DNA from: Halalkalibacter sp. APA_J-10(15)
GTDB lineage: Bacteria; Bacillota; Bacilli; Bacillales; Bacillaceae_D
DNA: 64,000 nucleotides
Direction of reading: 5' to 3'
Assembly (NCBI RefSeq): GCF_023017105.1
Contig: NZ_JALKEV010000002.1
Location: 1 to 64,000, forward strand
This document shows, piece after piece, positions 18,958 through 27,704 of the stretch. A model generated the notes under the pieces. It ran no database searches and was not told where the DNA came from. It saw only the letters and a program-made list of their open reading frames with translations. Every line of letters starts with the position of its first letter. The stretch's first letter is position 1. The position numbers were made by a program, and so were the translations under genes.

Positions 18958-20121
18958 TTAAACCTCTGTCACTCCATTACCTGCTTCGCAAATGTAAAAT
19001 GATGGTTCTAACCCCGTTTTTGCATGATACGTTTTTGCCACTTGCTCTTTAAACGATTCAACTTGTTCAGCGGCTACAATACTAACAGAGCATCCACCAA
19101 AACCAGCACCTGTCATTCTCGTCCCAATACAACCTTCAACAACATGTTGTGAATCATAAAGGGCATCTAACGCTTCTCCTGTCACTTCATAATCATCCCG
19201 TAATGAAACATGAGATTCTAACATACGCTTTCCAAACCGATTCAAATCGCCTGACTCGAGCGCTGCCTTAGCATCTTCTGTACGAGCATTTTCTGTTACG
19301 ACATGCTTCACCCGACGATAAAGCAAATCATTTTCTAAAAACGTCTCAATTGAAGCTAGGTCACCGACATGGGCATCACTTAACGTTTTCCATTCCGGTC
19401 GATGCTGTTGAATGATCGCAAGAGCCTCTTCACACTCTGCTCGTCGCTCATTGTATTTCGAATCAGCTAATCCTCTTCGTTTATTCGTATTCGTAATGAC
19501 AATTTTATTTTCACCTAGCTCAAGAGGTACGTCATGTGCCTCCATCGTATTCGTATTTAAATAAATCGCGTGTTTTTCCTTACATAAACCAACCGCATAT
19601 TGATCCATTATGCCACTGTTAACACCAATATAATGATTTTCCATCCTTTGACACAATTTAGCAAGCTCGACTCTTGATAACGAAACATGAAATAATTCGC
19701 TCAAGCCGTAAGCTGTTACCATACCGATAGACGCTGAAGATGATAATCCTGCTCCATTTGGAATTGTACCGTGATACACGACATCAATCCCTTTTAAGGA
19801 ATCACTTAATTTCACTAATTCATTTATAATCCCTTTAGGGTAATTCCCCCAATCATCCTCATCCTTATAGGCAAGATCATCTAATGAGAATGTAATCTTT
19901 TGATCGAAGTTTGTACTTACTAATGTACACATTCGATCTGTGCGGGGACGAATCGTCATAAATGTCCCAATTGTTAATGCTGTCGGGAATACAAAACCTC
20001 CATTGTAATCCGTATGTTCACCGATTAAATTCACTCTTCCAGGAGCAAAGAATGTGCGTGCGTGCTGTGACTTATTTGAGAACTCATGAAAAAAGCGATC
20101 TTTTACTAATTGAATGTCCAT
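18958..20121 (-). CDS. galK: galactokinase
   Basis: 387 residues of the GHMP kinase superfamily. The galactokinase signature GRVNLIGEHTDYNGG is at 28-42. The ATP loop reads IPNGAGLSSSASIG, and GIMDQYAVG and GCIGTRMTGAGFGGC (third GHMP motif) are present. It phosphorylates galactose at C1. ATG follows TGGAGGTAAACG. It is 70 bases downstream of the ROK regulator, with a promoter and AT-rich dyad in the gap. No galactose importer is seen beside it. Confidence 0.96.
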   Translation of the reverse strand: MDIQLVKDRFFHEFSNKSQHARTFFAPGRVNLIGEHTDYNGGFVFPTALTIGTFMTIRPRTDRMCTLVSTNFDQKITFSLDDLAYKDEDDWGNYPKGIINELVKLSDSLKGIDVVYHGTIPNGAGLSSSASIGMVTAYGLSELFHVSLSRVELAKLCQRMENHYIGVNSGIMDQYAVGLCKEKHAIYLNTNTMEAHDVPLELGENKIVITNTNKRRGLADSKYNERRAECEEALAIIQQHRPEWKTLSDAHVGDLASIETFLENDLLYRRVKHVVTENARTEDAKAALESGDLNRFGKRMLESHVSLRDDYEVTGEALDALYDSQHVVEGCIGTRMTGAGFGGCSVSIVAAEQVESFKEQVAKTYHAKTGLEPSFYICEAGNGVTEV

Positions 20122-20148
20122 CGTTTACCTCCATTAACCTATTTTCAA

Positions 20149-20182
20149 AGTTAATTAATTAAATTTATTAAGTATTATATCA
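20149..20182 (-). promoter_or_regulatory. galK promoter with AT-rich dyad
   Basis: An extended -10 (TGA TATAAT, -10 at 20174-20179) with no good -35 is read towards galK. The next 25 bases (20149-20173) contain the inverted repeat ACTTAAT...ATTAACT and the 12-bp palindrome TTAATTAATTAA. An AT-rich dyad of this kind suits the adjacent ROK repressor (inference). Confidence 0.45.
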
Positions 20183-20191
20183 TAGGTTTGG

Positions 20192-21400
20192 TTAAGAAAC
20201 AGCACTATTTCTTGAGAAAATTTGTTTTAATACGATCGTAACAGCTCCAATAACTGTTCCATTATCTCCTAAATGGGATAATACAATTTCAGTATTTCGA
20301 GCTTGCTCAGTTAATGCCTTCGTTTGAACGACTTTTTTTAATGGTTCAAGTATAAAATCACCCGCCTTCGAAACACCACCACCAATAATCACTTTTTCAG
20401 GATTCATAAAATGAATACTATTAATGATGCCGATACCTAAGTAAGTCCCTGTCTCTTCTAAAAGCTCAATCGCCAATTCATCTCCAGCCATTGCGCATTC
20501 ATGAATCACTTTTCCACTTAAGTTATTTTTCATTAGAATCGACGTTCGTCCACTCTCGAGTGCTTCTAATGCTCGTTGCTGTAGCGCTTCACTACTTGCT
20601 ATTGTTTGTAAGCAGCCGTCACTTCCGCATTGACACCTCTTCCCATACATATCAACAACAGTATGACCAATTTCCCCCGCAGTACCATGGTGTCCATAAA
20701 ATAACTCGTTATTTAAAATAATCCCTGCACCTATCCCTGTTCCGACATTCATACATAGAACATGATCAATATCTTTCCCATTTCCGAACCAGGATTCTCC
20801 TAAAGCGAGTGCTCTTGCGTCATTTTCAACATAGGTCGTTATTTCAAAATGCCCCTCTAGCTCCTGTTTAATGGGGATATTCGCTAAATTGAAATTAGGA
20901 GCGTACAGAGCTATTCCGTTTGTATGGTCCACAATTCCATGCATACCTACACCTATTCCGATAATTTTCTCTTCCGGGCATGAGGAGTGTGATAGAACAT
21001 CAGTAATTACTTCTTTTAGTACCTTAAGAAATGTTTGTTCATTCATTCCCTTTGGTAATGCATGTGTTACTTGATGCTCGATTGTGGCATCCAAATCAGT
21101 GAGTACAGCTCTAATTGAACGACCGCCTACATCTATTCCAATAATGTAAGAATGCTTTGCTTCTATTGTAAGAAGAATTGGTTTTCTCCCACCTTTTGAC
21201 TTACCAATCGCGCTCTCCTTCACGATCCCTGACTCCAATAGTTCAGATACGATGTTCGTGACTGTTGGAGGAGTTAACTTTGTTTGTTTTGCAATATCTG
21301 CACGTGAGATTGGACCATATTCACGAATAATCGTTAAAATAACCGATCGATTCAAGGACTTCATTAATTGAAAGCTACCTGTTATATGCGTACGAGTCAT
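20192..21400 (-). CDS. ROK-family transcriptional regulator (XylR/NagC type)
   Basis: 402 residues. An N-terminal winged helix (about 10-70, ISRADIAKQTKLTPPTVTNIVSELLESG) is followed by a ROK sugar-kinase-like domain with GIDVGGRSIRAVLTDL, NVGTGIGAGII and the zinc motif CQCGSDGC. Proteins of this build repress sugar operons and respond to the free sugar. Its place ahead of galK makes control of the gal genes likely. The ATG at 21400 has GAGGG at the right distance; an ATG six bases upstream is too near. Confidence 0.9.
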   Translation of the reverse strand: MTRTHITGSFQLMKSLNRSVILTIIREYGPISRADIAKQTKLTPPTVTNIVSELLESGIVKESAIGKSKGGRKPILLTIEAKHSYIIGIDVGGRSIRAVLTDLDATIEHQVTHALPKGMNEQTFLKVLKEVITDVLSHSSCPEEKIIGIGVGMHGIVDHTNGIALYAPNFNLANIPIKQELEGHFEITTYVENDARALALGESWFGNGKDIDHVLCMNVGTGIGAGIILNNELFYGHHGTAGEIGHTVVDMYGKRCQCGSDGCLQTIASSEALQQRALEALESGRTSILMKNNLSGKVIHECAMAGDELAIELLEETGTYLGIGIINSIHFMNPEKVIIGGGVSKAGDFILEPLKKVVQTKALTEQARNTEIVLSHLGDNGTVIGAVTIVLKQIFSRNSAVS

Positions 21401-21632
21401 ATTCATCCCTCATTTCTATTCCTAACTAGTACTATGAAAAGTATATCGTCTCTTATAGAAAGTGACAATCGGTTATTCGATAGCTCTTCTGTACAAGCTC
21501 ATAAAAAATATAGAAGATTCAACTGAACTTGAGTATCCATATATGTTAGAGTGGAGGTAATTCAGTGAAAAATTGAAACCAATGTCTTTTACTGGGCGTA
21601 TATTCTACTAACAAAGAAAAGGAGTTGTTAAG

Positions 21633-23168
21633 ATGACTGAAATATTATGGTTAAGCATTATTGGTATTATTCTGTCTATCCTATTAATTATAGGGATTGT
21701 TGTATTTATTATTTTTAAGCTGCGATATAAGACGGCAAGTACAAACCAAGCTCTCATCATTACAGGGCCAAACCTCGGAAATCCAGATGAGGATTCACGA
21801 ATTTTCGTTGATGAAAATGGTAGAAGTATGAAGATTATTCGTGGTGGAGGTGTGAGACTTAAACTCTTTCAAACTTGTACACCGGTTGATTTAAATTCCT
21901 TTCAAATTAAATTAACAACACCGAAAGTCTATACCTCCCAAGGAGTGCCTGTCATTGCTGATGCGGTCACTTCTGTAAAAATTGCCGATTCCCTTATCGG
22001 AGTAGCCAATTACGCAGAGCAATTTCTCGGAAAGAAGCAAAAAGAAATTGAAGATGAGGTTTCGAAAGTATTAGGTACCAACCTTCGTGCGATATTATCA
22101 AAATTGAGTGTCACAGAAATTAATAATGATCGGGAATCATTTAATCATCAAGTTCAAGATATTGCTCAAGAAGAGCTCGACAATATGGGCTTTAAAATCA
22201 CTTCATTTGGTTTAGATGATTTAAGAGATACAGATGAAGAAAATGGATACTTAGAAAACCTCGGACGCCCACGAATAGCTGAAATACGCAAAAAAGCGGA
22301 AATGGCAGAATCTGATGCTGAAAAGGAAACAAGAATTTACCGAGCGAAAAATGATCAAGAGGCACAAGATGAAGAAAACCGCCGTCAAACAGCTATTGCC
22401 GAATCTCGTAAAGAAAAAGATGTAAAGGAAGCACAAATTAAAGAAGAAACAGAGCGTGCCCGAGCAAAGTCAGAGCAATCCTACGAGTTAGAGAAAGCTA
22501 AGCTTGCTCAACAAGTGAAAGAAGAAGAAATGCAAATTCAATACATCGAACGACAGCGCCAAGTTCAATTGCAAGTTGAGGAACAAAAACGCCGTAAAGC
22601 TCTCGCTGATGCAGATGCTTATGATATTAAAGCAAAAGCAGAAGCAGAAGCAGAGAAAGCTAGAATTGATGGGGAAACAAAAGCGACCATTGAAAAACAA
22701 AAGGGGCTTGCAGAGGCTGAAGTTATTCGTGAGCGAGGTCGTGCGGAAGCAGAAGCTAAAGAACTTATGGCTCAAGCAATGGAGAAGTTTGGAGAAGCGG
22801 CAATTCTCGAAATGTTTATCCAAGTCCTTCCGAAATATGCACATGAAATTGCCAAACCTTTATCACAAATTGACGAAATGAAAGTATTTGATTTTGGTGG
22901 ATCAGATTCAAATGGCGGAGCATCAAAAATTACTAATAATGTAACGAAAACAATGCTAGGTCTACAAGAAAGCTTAAAAGAAACGACTGGAATGGACCTT
23001 AAAGAAATGTTAGAAACTTACGTCTCAAGAGGTCGAAATCAGTTATTTGAAGAGATCAAAGAAACTGCTAGTACAACTGAACATTCTAATCTCGATCAAA
23101 CTGCTGACTACGAGGAAAAGGAAATGTCCAATCTAGAAAAACAGCGAGAAGAAAACGTAGATTCCTAA
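21633..23168 (+). CDS. floT: flotillin-like protein FloT
   Basis: 511 residues. One N-terminal membrane segment (about 5-28), then an SPFH/PHB domain, then a long coiled coil rich in Ala, Glu and Lys (about 200-390), and a conserved tail with FGEAAILEMFIQVLPKYAHEIAKPLSQIDEMKVFDFG. This matches FloT (YuaG, 509 residues in B. subtilis), a scaffold of functional membrane microdomains that helps biofilm signalling proteins assemble. ATG follows AAAGGAGTTGTTAAG. The usual upstream NfeD partner (YuaF) is not present here. The gap upstream (21401-21632) holds divergent promoters only. Confidence 0.93.
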   Translation: MTEILWLSIIGIILSILLIIGIVVFIIFKLRYKTASTNQALIITGPNLGNPDEDSRIFVDENGRSMKIIRGGGVRLKLFQTCTPVDLNSFQIKLTTPKVYTSQGVPVIADAVTSVKIADSLIGVANYAEQFLGKKQKEIEDEVSKVLGTNLRAILSKLSVTEINNDRESFNHQVQDIAQEELDNMGFKITSFGLDDLRDTDEENGYLENLGRPRIAEIRKKAEMAESDAEKETRIYRAKNDQEAQDEENRRQTAIAESRKEKDVKEAQIKEETERARAKSEQSYELEKAKLAQQVKEEEMQIQYIERQRQVQLQVEEQKRRKALADADAYDIKAKAEAEAEKARIDGETKATIEKQKGLAEAEVIRERGRAEAEAKELMAQAMEKFGEAAILEMFIQVLPKYAHEIAKPLSQIDEMKVFDFGGSDSNGGASKITNNVTKTMLGLQESLKETTGMDLKEMLETYVSRGRNQLFEEIKETASTTEHSNLDQTADYEEKEMSNLEKQREENVDS

Positions 23169-23175
23169 CATATAA

Positions 23176-23291
23176 ATGGAGCGTTATGTTAGCTATTACA
23201 GGAATTTTAAGCAATTTTAAGCAACTTTAAGCAACTTCATGAAAATGAAGTACCGATACCACCTGTAATGAGCTTTACATAGCGCTCTTTT
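23176..23291. repeat. Long inverted repeat enclosing three tandem decamers
   Basis: The left arm (23176-23202) and right arm (23262-23291) pair over about 25 bases with small bulges; core pairs are ATTACAGG/CCTGTAAT, AGCT/AGCT and GAGCG/CGCTC. The loop holds AATTTTAAGC twice and AACTTTAAGC once (23203-23232). It lies between converging floT and the next gene and may end both transcripts. Confidence 0.65.
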
Positions 23292-23315
23292 AAGTCCGAT
23301 TTGATCGCATCTCCG

Positions 23316-23822
23316 CTATTGACTTCTAATGATTTCTAGTTTTAAATCAGGTGGTAATGGCTGCCCTAGATGAAATAAGTCAGCTGGATCACGACGATTA
23401 CGTGCCGCTATCTCGCCTTCAACTGAAAGAAACACTTGATTTTGATAAACATCCCTACCCTTTTTTGCATGGACAAGAGCAACCCACTGACCTGGAACCG
23501 AAAAGATCACGTCAGCTTCATATAATCCTTCACCTATTGAATGGAACGTCCTCTCAATTTGATGAACAGTATCTGGTCGATCAAAAACGACCGAAACCTC
23601 AGCACCTTCAATTGGTTCATTTCGCTCATCAACAATATAAAGGTGAATCGTTGATATGTTACCTGTATAATAGACATCCTCACTAATCGTCGTTACATTC
23701 CAATGGTCAATAAGCTTTTCATTAGGAAAAAGAACGATCAGAAATATAGCAAACCCAATTAAACAAACGATCCCAGCTACGACCACTGGCCATTCAAAGG
23801 ACGTTTTTGTCGCAATTCTCAT
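23316..23822 (-). CDS. FixH/YtkA-like membrane-anchored protein
   Basis: 168 residues. One membrane helix near the N-terminus (WPVVVAGIVCLIGFAIFLIVLF) is followed by an extracytoplasmic beta domain with IHLYIVDERNEPIEGAEVSVVFDRP and EGLYEADVIFSVPGQWVALVHA. This is the pattern of FixH and YtkA-like domains, associated with copper handling and oxidase assembly. The start is ATG at 23822, five bases after AAGGAGG; the longer open frame has no ribosome site. No oxidase or copper genes are beside it, so the role stays open. Confidence 0.75.
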   Translation of the reverse strand: MRIATKTSFEWPVVVAGIVCLIGFAIFLIVLFPNEKLIDHWNVTTISEDVYYTGNISTIHLYIVDERNEPIEGAEVSVVFDRPDTVHQIERTFHSIGEGLYEADVIFSVPGQWVALVHAKKGRDVYQNQVFLSVEGEIAARNRRDPADLFHLGQPLPPDLKLEIIRSQ

Positions 23823-23971
23823 CTCTAACCTCCTTGCTGTCATATTCATCATTTCCAGCAAGAAGAAAACTTAAACAAAAAGAATATAGAAATGCGCCTT
23901 TTAAAAACACTTTATACTTTTCCCTTTTTATTAATCTGCTTTTTTATCGGTATAAGAAATTAATTAAATCG

Positions 23972-25513
23972 TTATTTCTGACGGTATTCAATCGAAAATA
24001 TATCATGTCTACGATCTTTCAATTGTCTCACACTACCGGCTCGGCGATTTCTTCTTAATATTTCTAAATCAACATCACCTACAACAACCGTTTCAATATT
24101 CGGCTGGCACTCCCCGACAATTCCGTCACGAGCAAATGCAAAATCAGATGGGCTAAAGATCCCTGATTGTGCATATTGAATATCCATATTTTCTACATCA
24201 GTTAAGTTGCCCACTGTCCCGGACAAAACGGTATATACTTGATTTTCAATCGCACGCGCTTGTGAACAGTACCGAACGCGTAAGTACCCTTGACGATCAT
24301 CCGTACAAAATGGTGTGAAAATGATGTTTGCTCCTCGATCTACTGCAATACGCCCAAGTTCCGGAAACTCAATATCATAACAAATTTGTATCGCTATTTT
24401 TCCACAATCTGTATCAAAGACATTTACCTTGTCTCCACCTGAAATACCCCAAAAACGCTTTTCGTTCGGAGTAATGTGAAGCTTGTATTGCTTTTCAATC
24501 GTCCCATCTCTTCTAAACAGATATGAAATATTGAAGATTTTCCCTTCTTCTTCAACAAAGTGTGAACCACCAATAATATTTACATTGTATTTAACAGCTA
24601 AATTCGTAAACAAGTCTAAATAATCTTCAGTAAATTCAGTTAAGCGACGAATTGCCAAGCTCGGACTTTTTTCAGGTAGAAAGGACAATAGCTGTAATGT
24701 GAAAATTTCAGGAAATACAGCAAAATCAGACTGAAAGCTTGCCGCAACATCTGTATAGTACTCACATTGAATAGCGAAGTCTTCAAATGATGATATTTTT
24801 TTCATTTCATATTGAATCGTTGTAATTCGTACTGGAAAGGATGTCTTAAATTGACGTTTAAGCATCGTCGCACGATAATCAATATTATTCCATTCCATTA
24901 ATGTCGCATAACGAAGGGATGCTTTATCGTCATGTAAATAATTTGGATTTACCCGCTTTAACGTAAAACCGTTCATCACCTGGAACGTCAAAACAGGGTC
25001 ATAAATGTTATGCATCATCACTTCTTCCACATACTGTCTAGGCGTTAATTCTTTAGCGTACTTGTAATAATTCGGTATACGCCCCCCAATAATGATACTT
25101 TTTAAATTTAATTCTCTCGCCAAATCTTTTCGAGCCTCGTACAACCTCCTACCTATTTTCATTCGACGGTAATCAGGATGGACCATTACTTCAATACCAT
25201 ATAAATTATAGCCTTCAGGATCATGATTTGTAATGTATCCTTTGTCAGTAATCTCATTCCACGTGTGTTGGTCATCATACTCATCAAAGTTAATAATTAA
25301 GCTTGAGCATGAACCAATAATAATGCCATCATATTCAACACAAAATTGCCCTTCAGGAAAGTGCTCTAAATGGCTCTGCAAATGTTCTATTTTCCATGGC
25401 TCCATATTACGAAAGCACAATTTTTGCATTTCGATTATTTCTAAAAAATCACCTTCACGTATATTACGAAGAATCATTTTCTTTTCATATTTAGATACAT
25501 CAATTTTGGACAC
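23972..25513 (-). CDS. yhcX: GNAT acetyltransferase-nitrilase fusion (YhcX-like)
   Basis: 513 residues, the exact length of B. subtilis YhcX. Residues about 10-200 form a GNAT domain (GIEVMVHPDYRRMKIGRRLYEARKDLA). Residues about 225-500 form a carbon-nitrogen hydrolase with the Glu-Lys-Cys triad in FAVFPEIF, LHITPNEKRFWG and IQICYDIEFPE. The enzyme probably hydrolyses an amide or nitrile and acetylates a related amine; the substrate is unknown. The start is GTG at 25513 after AAGGGAGTGACATC. Monocistronic. Confidence 0.92.
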   Translation of the reverse strand: MSKIDVSKYEKKMILRNIREGDFLEIIEMQKLCFRNMEPWKIEHLQSHLEHFPEGQFCVEYDGIIIGSCSSLIINFDEYDDQHTWNEITDKGYITNHDPEGYNLYGIEVMVHPDYRRMKIGRRLYEARKDLARELNLKSIIIGGRIPNYYKYAKELTPRQYVEEVMMHNIYDPVLTFQVMNGFTLKRVNPNYLHDDKASLRYATLMEWNNIDYRATMLKRQFKTSFPVRITTIQYEMKKISSFEDFAIQCEYYTDVAASFQSDFAVFPEIFTLQLLSFLPEKSPSLAIRRLTEFTEDYLDLFTNLAVKYNVNIIGGSHFVEEEGKIFNISYLFRRDGTIEKQYKLHITPNEKRFWGISGGDKVNVFDTDCGKIAIQICYDIEFPELGRIAVDRGANIIFTPFCTDDRQGYLRVRYCSQARAIENQVYTVLSGTVGNLTDVENMDIQYAQSGIFSPSDFAFARDGIVGECQPNIETVVVGDVDLEILRRNRRAGSVRQLKDRRHDIFSIEYRQK

Positions 25514-25623
25514 GATGTCACTCCCTTATTACAACATTCATCAACTACCTATTTATTATAAGAAATATTCCTCATAATAACATACATATTGTACATTTAC
25601 TTCTGCGATAAATTCTGATTTAT

Positions 25624-25648
25624 AAAAAAAACCACCTTATAGGCGGTT
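25624..25648 (-). terminator. Terminator of the CheX-like gene
   Basis: AACCGCC pairs with GGTGGTT (one G-U) on the minus strand, followed by TTTTTT. Confidence 0.75.
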
Positions 25649-25651
25649 TTA

Positions 25652-26110
25652 TTACTCTTCCTTAACAGCGATATGCACTTTAATTGCTCCAATACTAGTA
25701 GTGAATGGAATTGTAACAAATGGTAATTTAGAATGAAATCTAGAATCTCCTTCATTGACTATCGGCGTTGTTACATCAATTGTACAGGCTTCCTTTGAAA
25801 GTTCGGTAGCAGTTGTCCCTGCTACCCAATTACCAAATTCTTGAACAGCACTCCAACCCATGTCATCAAGTTCTTGGATTTCCATACCACCCATCATCGT
25901 ACCTACTATTTTCTTTGCTGTTTCTCCTGAAAACGTTACAATAATTTGACCTGTAAGTTCCCCTTTTATTCCTAGTATTACAGCCACATTGTTTGATGGA
26001 ATTGATCCAGTACCTGCACTTGGTCTTTCTTGATTAATCTCTAAGCCAAAGTGATTTGTTAATATCTCTTTCGTCGCTCTACTTATTGCATTAACATGAT
26101 TAACATTCAC
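25652..26110 (-). CDS. CheX-like chemotaxis phosphatase-family protein
   Basis: 152 residues. VNHVNAISRATKEILTNHFGLEI, GIKGELTGQIIVTFSGETAKKIVGTMMG and AVQEFGNWVAGTTATEL match the CheC/CheX/FliY fold; the last contains the E..GN pair used for phosphatase activity on CheY-P. The start is GTG at 26110, seven bases after GGGGGA; the longer open frame lacks a site. It follows a DUF2225 gene by 58 bases. No other chemotaxis genes are nearby, so the target response regulator is unknown. Confidence 0.82.
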   Translation of the reverse strand: MNVNHVNAISRATKEILTNHFGLEINQERPSAGTGSIPSNNVAVILGIKGELTGQIIVTFSGETAKKIVGTMMGGMEIQELDDMGWSAVQEFGNWVAGTTATELSKEACTIDVTTPIVNEGDSRFHSKLPFVTIPFTTSIGAIKVHIAVKEE

Positions 26111-26168
26111 GTAACATTCCCCCAAAAGCACCACGACAACACACATGTCGAATAGTGACAGATAATTA

Positions 26169-26867
26169 TTATGAAAGTTGTCGTTCCTTGTCGTTTTCAC
26201 GAATAGCATACCATTGTTCACGTGCCATTTCTACTATTTTTTTCTCTTCGTGTTTATTTTTATGTTCAACAACCTTTGCTAAATATTTCAATGCATCTTC
26301 TGTATGTTCAACTCTTCTAGCAATTTCTCCAATCATGTATAACATCTTAATATCTGTCATCGTTGTACCATCGTAATCAGCTTCCAAATAAGACGCTTTG
26401 TACTTTTCTAACGCCTTCAACAAAAAACGCCTTTCTTCTTGTTCATCTTTTCTCATTCGACAAAGCCACCCTAATCTTAAACATAAACTTGCCATAACAA
26501 TTGTTTTTTCCTTCTTTACCATCCCACTAATAACTGCCAATTTTGTAGCTTTAATAGCATCTACCACATGTCGTTCTTGTCCAAAATCTTGTACTGACCA
26601 ACCTCTTAACTGTTCTTTAATGACATTTAGAGAATCACTATTAATGCTAGAAGAAAATGTATCCATAAAGGCAAATCCACAATTAGGACATACGATAGCC
26701 TCATATAGTAAAGGATGAATACTAGAGTCTTTATACTCAGTAAAAAAATCAGTATGAATGTTTTCTACTTTCAAAAAACGAGTGCGCACTCGTTTAGTCG
26801 AGTGTTTATGAGCACATATTTGACAAACACTCTCTTTATCATATAACGGTGTCAGCATTTCATTCAA
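26169..26867 (-). CDS. DUF2225 protein
   Basis: 232 residues. The zinc-like pairs CQICAHKH near the N-terminus and CPNCGFAF at about 60-67 precede a TPR-like helical region (LRLGWLCRMRKDEQEERRFLLKALEKYKASY, GEIARRVEHTEDALKYLAKVVEHK). This is the DUF2225 family of Firmicutes, function unknown. TTG at 26867 is chosen because AGGTG lies six bases ahead; a GTG three codons upstream has none. It is upstream of the CheX-like gene and probably shares its transcript. Confidence 0.82.
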   Translation of the reverse strand: MNEMLTPLYDKESVCQICAHKHSTKRVRTRFLKVENIHTDFFTEYKDSSIHPLLYEAIVCPNCGFAFMDTFSSSINSDSLNVIKEQLRGWSVQDFGQERHVVDAIKATKLAVISGMVKKEKTIVMASLCLRLGWLCRMRKDEQEERRFLLKALEKYKASYLEADYDGTTMTDIKMLYMIGEIARRVEHTEDALKYLAKVVEHKNKHEEKKIVEMAREQWYAIRENDKERQLS

Positions 26868-27016
26868 TTTTATCACCTAGTCTATTTGTCTTTCTTTTAT
26901 TTTAGTTCAAAAGTACCTATTATACTAGAGGGAAATGGAATTTTTCTTATACCTAAATAATCTGTCCTTCGTAAACTCTCATCTTATGTATTCTAGCACC
27001 ACATTCCAAGAAAAAA

Positions 27017-27208
27017 TTATGCAATAAATTCTTCAGCAGTAATACTAGCAACTAAATCATAAAACGGCTTAAACTTTTTCTTATTTCGAAAATTAAATGT
27101 TTGATACATGTAATTTTTTATGTCGACAGCTCCCAAATTTCCCGCCATTAACGTCTGGATGATCTGGCTTAGGAACTCAATAAGCAAAATTAAACTATCC
27201 CTATCCAT
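27017..27208 (-). CDS. hypothetical 63-residue protein
   Basis: The predicted product starts MDRDSLILLIEFLSQIIQ and has a basic patch RNKKKFKP and a C-terminal TAEEFIA. The ribosome site is weak (AAGTGA, about 11 bases from ATG). No family is recognised. The frame could be chance, but its amphipathic N-terminal helix and lack of rare-residue runs make it worth keeping. Confidence 0.35.
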   Translation of the reverse strand: MDRDSLILLIEFLSQIIQTLMAGNLGAVDIKNYMYQTFNFRNKKKFKPFYDLVASITAEEFIA

Positions 27209-27358
27209 CTATACAAAGTCACTTACTGTATGACGTATGATTGACGAAGTTTGTCTAATAACTCTATATTTGACCAATAATGATTATTTTTGATTTTGTT
27301 GATCAATGTCGGAATAATTGGAATAAAAATACTCTAAATGACATTCGAATTATGATAT

Positions 27359-27364
27359 TATAAT
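27359..27364 (+). promoter_or_regulatory. -10 box upstream of the c-di-GMP riboswitch
   Basis: A consensus TATAAT lies 66 bases before the first conserved riboswitch base. The -35 is poor (ATGACA at 27338-27343, only 15 bases away), so activation by another factor is possible. Confidence 0.4.
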
Positions 27365-27424
27365 AGTACGATCAATTACCGTTCATTTCTTGAATTCATG
27401 CCCCTTTAAAAAAACAGAAATTAA

Positions 27425-27503
27425 GAAAAGGCAAACTTGTTGAAAGGCAAGGACGCAAAGCCACAGGTCTACGGAACCAAACTATGACGGCTGGGCTACC
27501 GAT
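27425..27503 (+). ncRNA. Cyclic di-GMP-I (GEMM) riboswitch
   Basis: The aptamer core is unmistakable: GGCAAAC at 27430-27436, the P2 stem CTTG/CAAG (27436-27439 with 27448-27451) closed by a GAAA tetraloop, then GGACGCAAAGCC at 27451-27462, and the 3' element GGCTGGGCTACCG at 27489-27501, which holds the tetraloop receptor side. A G stands directly before GCAAAC, as in c-di-GMP binders rather than the A of cAMP-GMP binders (from the known Vc2 numbering). The expression platform is short. The ribosome site of the next gene, GGAGGA (27510-27515), lies in the loop of a small AAGAT/ATCTT hairpin right after the aptamer, pointing to translational control. Direction (on or off) cannot be read. Confidence 0.9.
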
Positions 27504-27521
27504 AAAGATGGAGGAATCTTG

Positions 27522-27695
27522 ATGTTTGTATTACCCCTGGAGAATATTAAGGAAATTGATCAAGAGTGGGAACAATTAATGAAAGAGGCAAAGGAAATAG
27601 GGTTATCCCCCGAAGAAGTTCGCTTATTTCTTAAACAAGGCAGCAAACATTCTCTAACCGTACAAATGATACAACAATCAAACTCATTAGCTTAA
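27522..27695 (+). CDS. SinI-like antirepressor controlled by the riboswitch
   Basis: 57 residues, too short for routine ORF calling. Residues 13-37 read DQEWEQLMKEAKEIGLSPEEVR followed by LFL, the SinI dimerisation helix-turn-helix that binds SinR in B. subtilis (ELDQEWVELMVEAKEANISPEE). A Gln-rich tail follows. ATG follows GGAGG with seven bases. It stands alone directly behind the c-di-GMP riboswitch, 25 kb from the true sinI. It probably binds SinR, or the SinR-type protein at 52527, and relieves repression; the c-di-GMP link is inferred from position. It ends in a hairpin at 27705. Confidence 0.85.
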   Translation: MFVLPLENIKEIDQEWEQLMKEAKEIGLSPEEVRLFLKQGSKHSLTVQMIQQSNSLA

Positions 27696-27704
27696 CTCGC
27701 TAGA

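Noticed and set aside
22488-22844. 118-codon frame opposite floT
   Set aside because: A shadow of the coiled-coil coding region: Phe- and Leu-rich because the sense strand is Glu- and Lys-rich.
27425-27503. cAMP-GMP (GEMM-Ib) specificity for the riboswitch
   Set aside because: The base before GCAAAC is G, as in c-di-GMP aptamers, going by the Vc2 structure as I remember it. Not excluded by experiment.
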